Shown in pieces: positions 51,660-60,673 of a DNA stretch of 64,000 nucleotides. Every line of letters begins with the position of its first letter. Within the stretch, counting starts at the first letter, position 1. A model generated the notes under the pieces. It saw only the letters and a list, made by a program, of their open reading frames with translations. It was not told the origin of the DNA and made no database searches. Made by a program: the position numbers and the translations under genes. The stretch comes from CAZYBO01 sp964645205 (GTDB lineage Bacteria > Pseudomonadota > Alphaproteobacteria > Rickettsiales > SXRF01), in contig CAZYBO010000001.1 of NCBI GenBank assembly GCA_964645205.1, positions 186,001 through 250,000 on the forward strand, read 5' to 3'.

Positions 51660-51849
51660 GGTGTTTCTCCGTTTTGGTTACGGTTACACACATGCTTCTG
51701 GTTGGCACGAAGTCCAGTGGAAGTTCTCCAGAAGGCGCAGATTTACTCTGTTTCTGGCGTTCTTTGAAACGGATTATGCCTGCCGCAAGTATTCCTGCGA
51801 CTTCGCTTAATCTTTGTTCGTCCGTTAATGTATCGATGTTCTTTTCCAT
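51652..51849 (-). CDS. Small recombinase-cassette protein B
   Basis: A 65-residue protein starting at 51849 (MEKNIDTLTDEQRLSEVAGI, LAAGIIRFKERQ), relative of the 56-residue protein at 32649. Overlaps the DUF2924 gene by 8 bases. A promoter-like TTGTTG-17-TATTCT lies just upstream on the minus strand. A longer upstream frame exists but has no family support. Confidence 0.65.
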   Translation of the reverse strand: MEKNIDTLTDEQRLSEVAGILAAGIIRFKERQKQSKSAPSGELPLDFVPTRSMCVTVTKTEKHHE

Positions 51850-51995
51850 GCTGCCAGAATACTTCTGACTGCTGAAATCAACAATCCCGCACATATTGGA
51901 AGAAACCAGTATATCTATGAAATGCTGTGAGAAATTGGAGATGCAACACGCATCTGAAATCATGAATTATGAAAACAAGGAATTACGGGCAATTA

Positions 51996-52106
51996 AGCTG
52001 TGTACTTGTGCGGTGACAGGTGCACAGCCCGCAGAGAACATTTGGCGGGAGAGAGGGTTTCTTCGGGGAGTTTCAGGATTTGGGGGAAATGGGTAAGTAC
52101 ACAGCT
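51996..52106. repeat. 12-bp perfect inverted repeat near the right end of remnant B
   Basis: AGCTGTGTACTT (51996-52007) and AAGTACACAGCT (52095-52106), 87 bases apart. The 333-base gap 51850-52182 holds no convincing gene. Possible recombinase or regulator binding sites. Confidence 0.5.
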
Positions 52107-52182
52107 ATGACCTGAAAAGGTCGCACAGTGTGGAGACTTTTGAAATATTCATCCGCAACGGAGAATTTCCAAAAGCAGTTAA

Positions 52183-52274
52183 TGGCGGAGGAGATGAGAT
52201 TCGAACTCACGATACAGTTTAACCCGTATACCGGTTTAGCAAACCGGCGCCTTCAGCCACTCGGCCACCCCTCC
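52183..52274 (-). tRNA. tRNA-Ser(GCT)
   Basis: A 92-nt class II tRNA with encoded CCA: acceptor GGAGGGG/CTCCTCC, G73, D arm TGGCCGAGTGGCTGAAGGC, anticodon loop TTGCTAA, a long variable arm and T loop GTTCGAATC. Decodes AGC/AGU. It lies between remnant B and chromosomal genes, a typical integration neighbourhood, though no duplicated 3' fragment was seen. Confidence 0.96.
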
Positions 52275-52395
52275 GCACAGGTGCTGTGATACGGCAAAAC
52301 CGGTATCCAGCCCTACAACCCGGCCATGGCCGGGAGGGACAAGGAAAAGCCAGAGATTTGGGGTTTTGTCAACTAGATTGGGGGATTTTTGCTGT

Positions 52396-52475
52396 GTCAT
52401 CCCGGCGAAGGCCGGGATCCATGTCTTTCCACACAAAGATAATCAAATCGTGGATCCCGGCCTGCGCCGGGATGA
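52396..52475. repeat. Paired inverted extragenic palindromes
   Basis: ATCCCGGC-gaag-GCCGGGAT and ATCCCGGC-ctgc-GCCGGGAT, each a perfect 8-bp hairpin, lie in opposite orientation about 30 bases apart and together form a 27-28 bp imperfect inverted repeat (GTCATCCCGGC... and ...GCCGGGATGAC). REP/BIME-like. Confidence 0.8.
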
Positions 52476-52482
52476 CGGGGGG

Positions 52483-53046
52483 TTATTGCACACAGCCGCC
52501 GATAGCGGACGCGTGCTCGCAATCGCATAGCAGCGTGGCGCAGCGGCGGATTTTTACGACATGGGACTGGTAGTGCGCGGCGTGGGCGGCGTCGAGTTTG
52601 GTTAGCTCCGCCAGCGCAAGTTGGAGGATCGACAGGTAGCTGCCGATGGCGAAAATGCCGTAAATGGCGGCGGCGATCGGCTCGTGGCGGGGGATATATT
52701 CTTTCGCGCCTTCTTTTTTGATGCCCTCGCCGTTGCTCAGGCGCTCCATCGTTTTGCTCCATGCGGCGAGCTTTTGGCGGGTCAGGCCGATGAAATCGCT
52801 GCCTGCTTCCAGCAACGCGGTTTTGGCTTCGGAGGGGCGGATTTTATCCGCGAGCAGGTGGTTTTTGCGCACATTCTCGAAGGATTTTTTAATGTCGGGG
52901 TGTTTGCCCAGTTCAGCTACGATGCCCTCGGCCGTCTGTAGCGCGCAGGCTGCGTCGGCAAGCACGGCTTTGGCGCGCGCGGCCAGCCCCAGCGCCTGAT
53001 AGCGCTCGGTCAGCTTCCCGAAATCCTGAATTTTCAAGGAGTCCAT
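52483..53046 (-). CDS. Hypothetical helical protein
   Basis: A 187-residue protein, mostly helical, starting at an ATG at 53046 (MDSLKIQDFG); a TTG nine codons earlier is possible. One weakly hydrophobic segment (IAAAIYGIFAIGSYLSILQL) at about 130-150 and three Cys near the end. No recognised family. Divergent from lepB. Confidence 0.6.
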   Translation of the reverse strand: MDSLKIQDFGKLTERYQALGLAARAKAVLADAACALQTAEGIVAELGKHPDIKKSFENVRKNHLLADKIRPSEAKTALLEAGSDFIGLTRQKLAAWSKTMERLSNGEGIKKEGAKEYIPRHEPIAAAIYGIFAIGSYLSILQLALAELTKLDAAHAAHYQSHVVKIRRCATLLCDCEHASAIGGCVQ

Positions 53047-53208
53047 GCCGGTGTTTATAAGGTTGAAGGTCAACCCCTAATCTTAGTGCGAAATTCGCTA
53101 AAGAATGTTTAATTCCTGCGGCATAAACGATTGCTTGTTTTCCCGCCATCCTTTACGCATACTCTGCCCCCGGAGCCTAGGCGCCGCAACCCATTCAGGC
53201 AGAACCTA

Positions 53209-53967
53209 ATGCAAGATCAAGATACTGATATAAAAAAAGAACATTCGTGGGACGAAACGTTACGCACTATCATCTTCGCGCTGCTGATAGCCATGTGTTT
53301 CCGCAGTTGCGCGTATGAGCCGTTCCATATCCCCTCCGGTTCCATGAAAAGCAACCTCTTGATTGGGGATTATTTGTTTGTTTCAAAATATTCATATGGT
53401 TACAGCCGTTATTCCTTCCCCTTCGGCCTGCCTATCTTCAACGGACGCATCCTTGCGCGCGAGCCGCAGCGTGGGGATGTGGTGGTGTTTCGCCTGCCGT
53501 CCAATCCGCGGATCGACTACATCAAGCGCGTGATCGGCCTGCCGGGTGACCGTGTGCAGCTTAAGGAAGGTATCGTGTATATCAACGATGTCGCGCTCAA
53601 GCGCGAGCCGCTGGATTCTTATCTCGACGATGAAAATAAGGACAAGCCGAAACCCATTCCGCGCTTCACCGAAATCCTCCCCGAAGGTAAGCCGATACAA
53701 ATTCTCAAAGAGCGCCGCTTCGGGAATGCCGACGACACGCAGGTATTTGAAGTGCCGCCGGGGCATTATTTCATGATGGGCGATAATCGCGACAACTCCA
53801 CCGACAGCCGCTTCGCCAATGGCGGGGTAGGGTTTGTTCCGGCGGAAAACCTCGTCGGCCGCGCGGAGTTTATTTTCTTCTCCGCCGACAGCACGGCGAA
53901 ATGGAATAACCCCGTCACGTGGCTTTCGGCGATACGGTTCAGCCGGTTCTTCCACGGTATCGACTGA
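53209..53967 (+). CDS. lepB: Signal peptidase I
   Basis: A 252-residue inner-membrane peptidase that removes export signal peptides. N-terminal TM segment (TIIFALLIAMCFRSCAYEPF), catalytic Ser in IPSGSMKSNL, catalytic Lys in DYIKRVIGLPGD, and GDNRDNSTDSR. The start at 53209 is preferred over a longer upstream frame. First gene of a lepB-rnc-era group; rnc begins 2 bases after its stop. Confidence 0.95.
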   Translation: MQDQDTDIKKEHSWDETLRTIIFALLIAMCFRSCAYEPFHIPSGSMKSNLLIGDYLFVSKYSYGYSRYSFPFGLPIFNGRILAREPQRGDVVVFRLPSNPRIDYIKRVIGLPGDRVQLKEGIVYINDVALKREPLDSYLDDENKDKPKPIPRFTEILPEGKPIQILKERRFGNADDTQVFEVPPGHYFMMGDNRDNSTDSRFANGGVGFVPAENLVGRAEFIFFSADSTAKWNNPVTWLSAIRFSRFFHGID

Positions 53968-53969
53968 GC

Positions 53970-54635
53970 ATGGCGCTGGCGGAGCAGATAGGCTACGAGT
54001 TCCGCGATCCGCATCTGCTGGAGCTTGCGCTCACGCACCCAAGTTCCAGCAAGGCGGCTAACAACCAGCGGCTGGAATTCCTCGGCGATGCAGTGCTCGG
54101 CGCACTCGTTGCTGCTATACTCTACCGCCTGTTCCCCACCGAGCCGGAAGGCGAGTTGGCGCGCAGGCACGCTGCGCTTGTACGCGGCGAAACGCTTACG
54201 AAAATTGCGCGCGACATCGGGCTGGGCGAGGCCATGTCGTTTGCCGCCGGTGAGGTCAAGGGCGGCGGGCGCGAAAACGCCTCTAATCTCGAAGACGCGC
54301 TGGAAGCCCTGATCGGTGCGCTCTATCTCGATGGTGGCATGGAAGCGGCGAAGGCCTTCGTATCTCCTCGGTGGAAACCGCTGGCACAGCAGATGCTCGC
54401 CGTGCCTAAAGACGCAAAAACCGCGTTGCAGGAATGGGCGCAGGCGCGCGGGCTGGATGTGCCGGTCTACACGTTGCTGGAAACCACCGGCCCCGCACAC
54501 GCGCCGGTATTTACGATGGAAGTGGCGGTGGGTGGCTTTGCCGCCGCGTCCGCTGAAGCCGCCTCCAAACGCACCGCCGAACAAATGGCGGCAGCCCTGC
54601 TATTACAACGGCTGGAAGAAAAGGAATCGCGATGA
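53970..54635 (+). CDS. rnc: Ribonuclease III
   Basis: A 221-residue double-strand RNA endonuclease. Signature NQRLEFLGDAVLG (residues about 30-42), the second acidic site EDALEALIGALYLDGG, and a C-terminal dsRNA-binding domain (AKTALQEWAQARGL; FTMEVAVGG; ASKRTAEQMAAALLL). ATG at 53970 gives the usual length. Overlaps era by 4 bases. Confidence 0.96.
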   Translation: MALAEQIGYEFRDPHLLELALTHPSSSKAANNQRLEFLGDAVLGALVAAILYRLFPTEPEGELARRHAALVRGETLTKIARDIGLGEAMSFAAGEVKGGGRENASNLEDALEALIGALYLDGGMEAAKAFVSPRWKPLAQQMLAVPKDAKTALQEWAQARGLDVPVYTLLETTGPAHAPVFTMEVAVGGFAAASAEAASKRTAEQMAAALLLQRLEEKESR

Positions 54636-55528
54636 GCGCCACACGCTGCGGAGTGATCGCCATCATCGGCGAGCCGAATGCCGGAAAATCCACTTTCATC
54701 AACCGTCTGGTGGGCGGCAAAGTATCCATCGTCACGCCCAAAGTGCAGACGACGCGGTTCAACGTGCGCGGTGTGTGTATCCACGGGCAGGCACAGCTCA
54801 TTTTCGTCGACACGCCGGGGATTTTCGAGGCGGGAAAAGCGTTTGAAAAAGCCATGGTGCAGGCGGCATGGTCAGGTATCGGCGATGCCGACGCGGTGCT
54901 GCTGTTGGTGGATGCCACCGCAGGCCTGAAAGACAGCACGAAGCAGCTTTTTTCCAAGCTGAAAACATCGTGCAAAAAATCGGTATTCCTCGCGCTCAAT
55001 AAAATCGACAAGATGGACAAGCCCGACCTGTTAGCGCTGGCGTCACGTTGCAACGAATTGGGAGCGTTTGAAGGTATTTTCATGATTTCCGCGCTGAAAG
55101 GCGACGGCGTGGACGATACGAAGAAACAGCTTGCGCGTGTTATGCCGCAAAGCCCGTTTCTATATCCCGAAGACCATCTGAGCGATATACCCATGCGCCT
55201 GCTTGCGGCTGAAATCACGCGCGAGAAGCTGTTTTTTAAACTGTCGCAGGAGTTGCCTTACGCGATTTTCGTGGAAACCGAATCGTGGGAAGAAAGCGCA
55301 AATGCCGTGAAAATCGCGCAATGCATCGTGGTGCAGAAAGAAGGGCAGAAGAAAATCGTCCTCGGCGTCGGCGGCGCCATGATCAAGGCCATCGGTATCG
55401 CCGTGCGGCAGGAACTTGAAAAAATGCTGGAAAAGCGCGTGCATCTTTCGCTATTTGTAAAGGTGCGCGCGAACTGGAAAGATGATAAGGACTATTACAG
55501 CACCATAGGGCTGGACTATAAACCATAG
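54632..55528 (+). CDS. era: GTPase Era, 16S rRNA maturation
   Basis: A 298-residue GTPase needed for 30S assembly. G1 GEPNAGKST, G2 TTRFNVRG, G3 DTPG, G4 NKID, then a C-terminal KH domain (KIVLGVGGAMIKAIGIAVRQ). Translationally coupled to rnc. In many alphaproteobacteria recO follows; here a sulfatase gene does. Confidence 0.95.
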   Translation: MSATRCGVIAIIGEPNAGKSTFINRLVGGKVSIVTPKVQTTRFNVRGVCIHGQAQLIFVDTPGIFEAGKAFEKAMVQAAWSGIGDADAVLLLVDATAGLKDSTKQLFSKLKTSCKKSVFLALNKIDKMDKPDLLALASRCNELGAFEGIFMISALKGDGVDDTKKQLARVMPQSPFLYPEDHLSDIPMRLLAAEITREKLFFKLSQELPYAIFVETESWEESANAVKIAQCIVVQKEGQKKIVLGVGGAMIKAIGIAVRQELEKMLEKRVHLSLFVKVRANWKDDKDYYSTIGLDYKP

Positions 55529-55537
55529 GAGCAGGCT

Positions 55538-56917
55538 ATGAAACTGAGTCGCAGGGCGTTTATCACCGGGGTAGGGGCGGCCATCGCTGCAGGGCTTGGC
55601 GGTGGTTGGATGGCCACGCGCAAAGGTAGCTTATGGGGCGGAAAACGTCCGCATATCGTGCTGCTGATTGCCGACGACCTGCGCTTCGACGCGCTGGGCT
55701 TCATGGGAGATCCCATCGTCAAAACGCCGTTTCTCGACGCGCTGGCGCCGGAGTGCTTTATCGGAAAAAATAATTACGTCACAACGTCGATTTGCTGGAG
55801 TAGCCGCGCCAGTATCATGACGGGGGCATATTATCGGAAACACCGTGTATACGCGAACAAGCCGTTACCTACGCAATACGGTGCAGAGATATTTCCTGTT
55901 TTATTAAAGAACAATGGTTACCGTACAGGCTTCATAGGTAAATGGGGATTTGAACCATCGGCGGAAACAGCATTCCATACGTGGCACAATATTGGTGACG
56001 GTGCGAAATATGAAGTAGGGGAAGATCAAGATAAGCGTCATCTAACTGATGATTTGACAATGCGTGCACAGGAATTCATCGCGCAGCCAGGTGAAGAACC
56101 GATGTTGCTTATAGTGTCTTATAAAGCACCTCATGGACCGTACGATGTAGGAAATCGCTTTGAGGAATTATACAAAGATGTAGAAATTCCACGCAAACCC
56201 ACCGACAGGCCTGACTTCATCGAGTTGTTACCACAGCAATTAAAAGAGGGGCCTACACGTGCCAATTATGAAAAAAACTTTACGAGCGAAGCGGAATACC
56301 AGCGTATTCGTAAAAATTATTATGGATTGGTCAGTGGTGTAGATGATTCCGTGCAGAAGATTGTCACTGCGCTTAAGGAAAGCAATAAATGGGATGATAC
56401 ATTGTTCATCTTTACTTCTGATAATGGCTTGATGCTTGGAGATCACGGATTATTCGGAAAAACCTGTATGTACGAAGAATCTATTTGCACGCCATTACTT
56501 ATGCGTTTGCCTAAAAATCACTTTCCTGAGATCGTGCCTAACAAATTAAAGGCATTGACGCTTAACGTCGACATCTGTCCCACTATTTTATCCGCAGCGG
56601 ATATACCTTGGCCTGATCATGTACAAGGAGAGGATCTGCTGAGTTATATTGTCAATCCTGAACAGAAGTGGCGTACGGGCTATTATTATGAACATCCGCG
56701 TAACGGTGGAACCATATCTGAGGGGTATTTACAATCAGGCAAGTGGAAATATGTTCGCTATGCTTCGAGGTACGGGGCTACAGAAGAGCAGTTGTTTAAT
56801 TTACGGGATGACCCAAATGAATTAAGCAACCTTGCAGGCAACCCGGAACATGAAAGAATGCGCAAGCGTCTTTCTAAATTAATGAAGGTAGAGCGTAAGC
56901 GCCTAAACCGGGCGTAA
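55538..56917 (+). CDS. Sulfatase-family hydrolase with Tat signal
   Basis: A 459-residue alkaline-phosphatase-fold enzyme, exported by a Tat-type signal (LSRRAFITGVGAAIAAGL). Metal ligands in IADDLRFDALG, the maturation site near Cys86 reading CWSSR where the usual pattern is C-x-P-S-R, and FTSDNGLMLGDHGLFGK. Similar to arylsulfatase or heparan-type sulfatases; substrate unknown. From about 55850 on, the codons are visibly A/T-richer than in the first 300 bases and in neighbours. Ends 15 bases inside rmuC. Confidence 0.88.
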   Translation: MKLSRRAFITGVGAAIAAGLGGGWMATRKGSLWGGKRPHIVLLIADDLRFDALGFMGDPIVKTPFLDALAPECFIGKNNYVTTSICWSSRASIMTGAYYRKHRVYANKPLPTQYGAEIFPVLLKNNGYRTGFIGKWGFEPSAETAFHTWHNIGDGAKYEVGEDQDKRHLTDDLTMRAQEFIAQPGEEPMLLIVSYKAPHGPYDVGNRFEELYKDVEIPRKPTDRPDFIELLPQQLKEGPTRANYEKNFTSEAEYQRIRKNYYGLVSGVDDSVQKIVTALKESNKWDDTLFIFTSDNGLMLGDHGLFGKTCMYEESICTPLLMRLPKNHFPEIVPNKLKALTLNVDICPTILSAADIPWPDHVQGEDLLSYIVNPEQKWRTGYYYEHPRNGGTISEGYLQSGKWKYVRYASRYGATEEQLFNLRDDPNELSNLAGNPEHERMRKRLSKLMKVERKRLNRA

Positions 56918-58192
56918 CTCTCTATCCTCACGGGATATTTCGCTATCGTGCGATTGTTCCTTCGGCAACGACTTTGACGGTTTCAAGCCGAGCTGCCGGA
57001 TTTTTTCCACGCTGTTGATCAGGTTTCCGCGTCCGTCTTTAAGTTTGTTCATGGCCTGGTCGTAGGTATCCTGCAACTTTGCGGCTTGTTTACCGATAGC
57101 ATGCATATCGTCGACAAACCCCACGAACTTATCGTAGAGCGCACCGCCCTGACGCGCGATTTCCTGTGCGTTGCGATTCTGCGATTCGATGCGCCACAGT
57201 GAAGCCACAGTGCGCAATGTGGCAAACAGCGTGGCCGGGCAGACAATCACGATTTTCTTGCCCCATGCGTAGCTGTGCAATTCCTGATCCTGCTGCACGG
57301 CCATAGAGTAAGCGCCTTCCACGGGCATGAACATGAGTACAAAATCCGGCGTGCCGAGTTTTTCGATGTCCTGATAACGCTTCTGCTCCAGCCCGTTGAT
57401 ATGGTTTTTCACCGATTTTAAAAATTCCTTGAGATGCACCGCTTTTGCCAGCTCATCTGCTTCCGAACAGAATCTCTCATAGGACGTCAGCGATACTTTG
57501 GAATCGACGATGATATGCTTGCCGTCGGGAAGGTTGATGATGACGTCGGGCTGCAGGCGGTTGCCTGCCGCGCCGGTAAGCCCCATATTTTCACCCTGCG
57601 TGGTGTATTCGTGATCCTTGCGCAAGCCCGCTTCCTCCAGGATGCGCTCCAGTATCACCTCGCCCCAGTTGCCCTGTGCCTTCACGTCGCCGCGCAACGC
57701 CTTGGTAAGTCCGTCGGTTTGTAGTACGATTTTCTGGATTTCGGCTTTAAGCGTATGCTGTTCCTTGCCTTGCGTGCTAAAGGAATCGACCACGGTTTTC
57801 TGGAATTCACCAAGGCGCTCGCGCAGCGGGTTCAGCAGGTCGCCGATCTGTTTTTCTGACTGGGTAGAGAATTTGGTGCTTACATTTTCCAGTATCTTGT
57901 TTGCGGTATTGGTGAATTCGGCGCGCAGTTGCTCCTGCTGTTCTTTCATCTGCTGCTTCAGGGCTTTGTTCTCCGCTTCGGCGGTCAGCGCACGCTCATG
58001 GAAGGCGGTGCGCTCGCTTTTAAGCTGTTCGGCTGCTTCCAGTTTGGTAGCTAGCGCGGTGTTCGCTTGCATGAGCGTATCGTATTCGCGGCGAGTGACG
58101 GCGCTTGCAAGCAGCTGTTTCGAGCGCATCCACCCAAACGCGAAGCCGCACGCGGCTCCGACCAGTACCAGTGCGATTTCCGTCATGCCCAT
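56903..58192 (-). CDS. rmuC: DNA recombination protein RmuC
   Basis: A 429-residue protein: N-terminal membrane anchor (IALVLVGAACGFAFGWM), long coiled coil (about 25-130) and the RmuC nuclease-like domain (QGNWGEVILERILEEAGLRK; PDVIINLPDGKHIIVDSKVS; FMPVEGAYSMA). Limits inversions at repeats in E. coli. Start at 58192 or 58186. Convergent with the sulfatase gene, divergent from glmU. Confidence 0.95.
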   Translation of the reverse strand: MGMTEIALVLVGAACGFAFGWMRSKQLLASAVTRREYDTLMQANTALATKLEAAEQLKSERTAFHERALTAEAENKALKQQMKEQQEQLRAEFTNTANKILENVSTKFSTQSEKQIGDLLNPLRERLGEFQKTVVDSFSTQGKEQHTLKAEIQKIVLQTDGLTKALRGDVKAQGNWGEVILERILEEAGLRKDHEYTTQGENMGLTGAAGNRLQPDVIINLPDGKHIIVDSKVSLTSYERFCSEADELAKAVHLKEFLKSVKNHINGLEQKRYQDIEKLGTPDFVLMFMPVEGAYSMAVQQDQELHSYAWGKKIVIVCPATLFATLRTVASLWRIESQNRNAQEIARQGGALYDKFVGFVDDMHAIGKQAAKLQDTYDQAMNKLKDGRGNLINSVEKIRQLGLKPSKSLPKEQSHDSEISREDRELRPV

Positions 58193-58239
58193 ATCATATT
58201 CCTGTTTATTTTCGCTGCGACAGCCGATAGTGTAGCCCC

Positions 58240-59583
58240 ATGAGACTCATTCACAAGCATAAATTCGCAAGCATTATCCTCGCCGCCGGGAAAGGCGTGC
58301 GCATGCGCTCCAACCTGCCGAAAGTCATGCACAAGCTGGCCGGGCAACCCCTGATCGCGCACGTGCTGGACGCATTGTCGCCGCTGGCACCGGAGCGTAT
58401 CGTCACCGTCGTCGCCCCCGCGATGGACGATGTGAAGGCGGCCGCGCTCAAGGCTTCCCCCGGTTGCACATTCGCCGTTCAAGAACAGCAGCTTGGCACA
58501 GGGCACGCGGTGCAGTCTGCACAGGCGGCACTGAAGGATTACCATGGCACGGTACTGATTCTTTTCGGCGACACGCCGCTGATTACCCCCCAAACGCTGC
58601 TCAAAATGCTGAATGCCACCGAATCCGCCGATGTGGTGGTGCTCGGCATGCGCCTTGCCGATCCCACGGGTTACGGTCGGTTGCTGGTAGATGGCGACGG
58701 CAGGCTGGAAGAAATCGTGGAATGCCGTGATGCCAACGCGGAGCAAAAACGCATCAACTTATGCAATTCCGGCGTGATGGCGGTAGGCGGGAAATATTTA
58801 TTCTCCCTGCTCGATCGCGTGGAGCCGATCAATGCGGCAGGCGAATATTATCTCACGAATATCATCGGTGAAGCAGACGGCATGAACCTGCGCTGCAAAG
58901 TAGTGGAAGCCGATGCGGACGAGCTGATCGGCATCAATTCGCGTGTGCAGCTCGCCGAGGCGGAGCGTGCCATGCAACACCGCCTGCGCATGAAAGCGAT
59001 TGAAAACGGCGCGACGCTGATCGACCCCGACAGCGTGTATTTCTGCGCCGATACGAAGATGGGGCTGGATGTCATCGTGCATCCGCAAGTGGTGTTCGCC
59101 AACGGGGTGGTGATAGAAAATAACGTTGAAATCCGCTCGTTTTCACATCTTGAAGGCACGCATGTGAAAACGGGGGCGGTGGTCGGCCCCTTCGCAAGAC
59201 TGCGGCCGCAATCGGTGATCGGCGAAGGCGCGCATGTGGGTAATTTCGTCGAGATCAAAAAATCCACGCTAGGTGCGGGCGCGAAGGCGAATCACCTGAG
59301 CTATATCGGCGACAGCGACATCGGCGCGGGCGCGAATATCGGTGCTGGCACGATTACCTGCAATTACGACGGCATCAACAAGCATAAAACGGTAGTGGGC
59401 GAGGGAGCATTCATCGGATCGAACACATCGCTGGTCGCGCCGGTCACTATCGGAAAAGGCGCAATCATCGGCGCGGGCAGCGTGATCACCGAAGATGTGG
59501 AAGCCGATGCGCTTGCGATTGCACGCGGTAAGCAAGTGGCTAAAGCGGGCAAAGCGAAAGAGATGAAAGAGCGTAAGGCTTAG
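58240..59583 (+). CDS. glmU: Bifunctional GlcN-1-P acetyltransferase / GlcNAc-1-P uridylyltransferase
   Basis: A 447-residue enzyme that makes UDP-GlcNAc for cell wall and LPS. N-terminal pyrophosphorylase domain (ILAAGKGVRMRSNLPKVMHK; GTGHAVQSAQ; FGDTPLIT) and C-terminal left-handed beta-helix (VEIKKSTLGAGAKANHLSYI; GAGTITCNYDGINKHKT). Normal length. Confidence 0.96.
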   Translation: MRLIHKHKFASIILAAGKGVRMRSNLPKVMHKLAGQPLIAHVLDALSPLAPERIVTVVAPAMDDVKAAALKASPGCTFAVQEQQLGTGHAVQSAQAALKDYHGTVLILFGDTPLITPQTLLKMLNATESADVVVLGMRLADPTGYGRLLVDGDGRLEEIVECRDANAEQKRINLCNSGVMAVGGKYLFSLLDRVEPINAAGEYYLTNIIGEADGMNLRCKVVEADADELIGINSRVQLAEAERAMQHRLRMKAIENGATLIDPDSVYFCADTKMGLDVIVHPQVVFANGVVIENNVEIRSFSHLEGTHVKTGAVVGPFARLRPQSVIGEGAHVGNFVEIKKSTLGAGAKANHLSYIGDSDIGAGANIGAGTITCNYDGINKHKTVVGEGAFIGSNTSLVAPVTIGKGAIIGAGSVITEDVEADALAIARGKQVAKAGKAKEMKERKA

Positions 59584-59608
59584 GCTTTAAGAAGATGCTT
59601 CACCGCGT

Positions 59609-60076
59609 TCAGGATGACAGAATGGCTGTCATCATTTTCAGCGCTTCCTCCATCGCCTGCCTGCGTATTTCAGTGCGATCACCATTGAACATATATTTCT
59701 GCACATTCATGCGATTGCCATGCACGGTGGCGATGTAAACCAGACCCACCGGCTTTTCTGCCGATCCACCGCCGGGGCCTGCGATGCCGGTGACGGCTAC
59801 CGAAACGTGCGCAGCGGAATGTGCAAGTGCGCCTTTCGCCATTTCAACCGCAACCGGCTCGCTGACGGCACCGTGCGTTTCGATTAAAGCAGCGCTCACG
59901 CCGAGCATCTGTGTTTTCGATAGGTTGGAATAGGTGACGAACCCGCGCTCGAACACATCCGACGAGCCGGGAATATCGGTGAGTGCAGCGGCGATCAGCC
60001 CGCCGGTACAGGATTCGGCGGTGGCGATCCTGATGCTTTTGGATTTACAGATGGTGAGAAAGGCTGCGGCATTCAT
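59609..60076 (-). CDS. pncC: Nicotinamide-nucleotide amidohydrolase (CinA C-terminal type)
   Basis: A 155-residue stand-alone CinA C-terminal domain, hydrolysing NMN to nicotinate mononucleotide. Motifs ATAESCTGGLIAAALTDIPG, FVTYSNLSKTQMLGV, AVTGIAGPGGGSAEKPVGLV. Overlaps pgpA by 4 bases. Confidence 0.92.
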   Translation of the reverse strand: MNAAAFLTICKSKSIRIATAESCTGGLIAAALTDIPGSSDVFERGFVTYSNLSKTQMLGVSAALIETHGAVSEPVAVEMAKGALAHSAAHVSVAVTGIAGPGGGSAEKPVGLVYIATVHGNRMNVQKYMFNGDRTEIRRQAMEEALKMMTAILSS

Positions 60077-60534
60077 ATGAACATCCGGTTGAAAATCAGG
60101 CAGGCGATACTGGCGTAAATCGCGGCGAGCACGTCGTCGAACATCACGCCGACGCCGCCTTTTACCTTGCGGTCAGCCCACGATACCGGCCACGGTTTGA
60201 TGATGTCGAAAATGCGGAATGCTATGAACCCGATAATGTAGTCCTGCAAGGTGAGCGGCAACATTGAAAGCACCAGCCACATGCCCGCCACTTCGTCCAC
60301 CACGATTTCGCCGGGGTCGTTGCCCTTGCCGGACTGTTCTACGAACTGCTGCGACGCCCAGCATCCCATCACAAAAATAACGAGCGCAGCGACAAACAAG
60401 GTGTCGTTTCCGAACACAATCTGGATCGCATAGGCAAACGGCAACGCCGCCAGCGAACCCGCCGTACCGCTCATGACAGGCGAAAGGCCGGAGCCGAACC
60501 AGGTGGCAAGCCACCACCAGACGGGTTTTTTCAT
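60073..60534 (-). CDS. pgpA: Phosphatidylglycerophosphatase A
   Basis: A 153-residue membrane phosphatase giving phosphatidylglycerol. WWLATWFGSGLSPVMSGTAG at the N-terminus, DPGEIVVDEVAGMW (acidic site) and KPWPVSWADRKVKGGVGVMF near the C-terminus, with four hydrophobic segments. Overlaps pncC, and the pair ends a minus-strand group behind ispDF. Confidence 0.93.
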   Translation of the reverse strand: MKKPVWWWLATWFGSGLSPVMSGTAGSLAALPFAYAIQIVFGNDTLFVAALVIFVMGCWASQQFVEQSGKGNDPGEIVVDEVAGMWLVLSMLPLTLQDYIIGFIAFRIFDIIKPWPVSWADRKVKGGVGVMFDDVLAAIYASIACLIFNRMFI

Positions 60535-60558
60535 ATGTTTTGTTCCTTTCTTGCTTTT

Positions 60559-60663
60559 CCCTCTCCCCTTGTGGGAGAGGGTCGGGGAGAGGGGGCTGTT
60601 TCCACCATCTCATGCATTGAAAGTTTCCCCCCTCCCTAACCCTCCCCCACAAGGGGGGAGGGG
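60559..60663. repeat. Inverted pair of CCCTCTCCCC...-type repeats
   Basis: Two related 37-base elements, at 60559-60595 and, inverted, at 60627-60663, with the common core CTTGTGGG-AG-GGGT. They lie between ispDF and pgpA; each can form a hairpin. REP-like family distinct from the one at 52396. Confidence 0.75.
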
Positions 60664-60673
60664 ATAATTTCAT

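Noticed and set aside
52183..52274. tRNA-Ser as the attachment site of remnant B
   Set aside because: No duplicated tRNA 3' fragment was found near 48.2 kb, and serine recombinases often use other sites; only proximity supports it.
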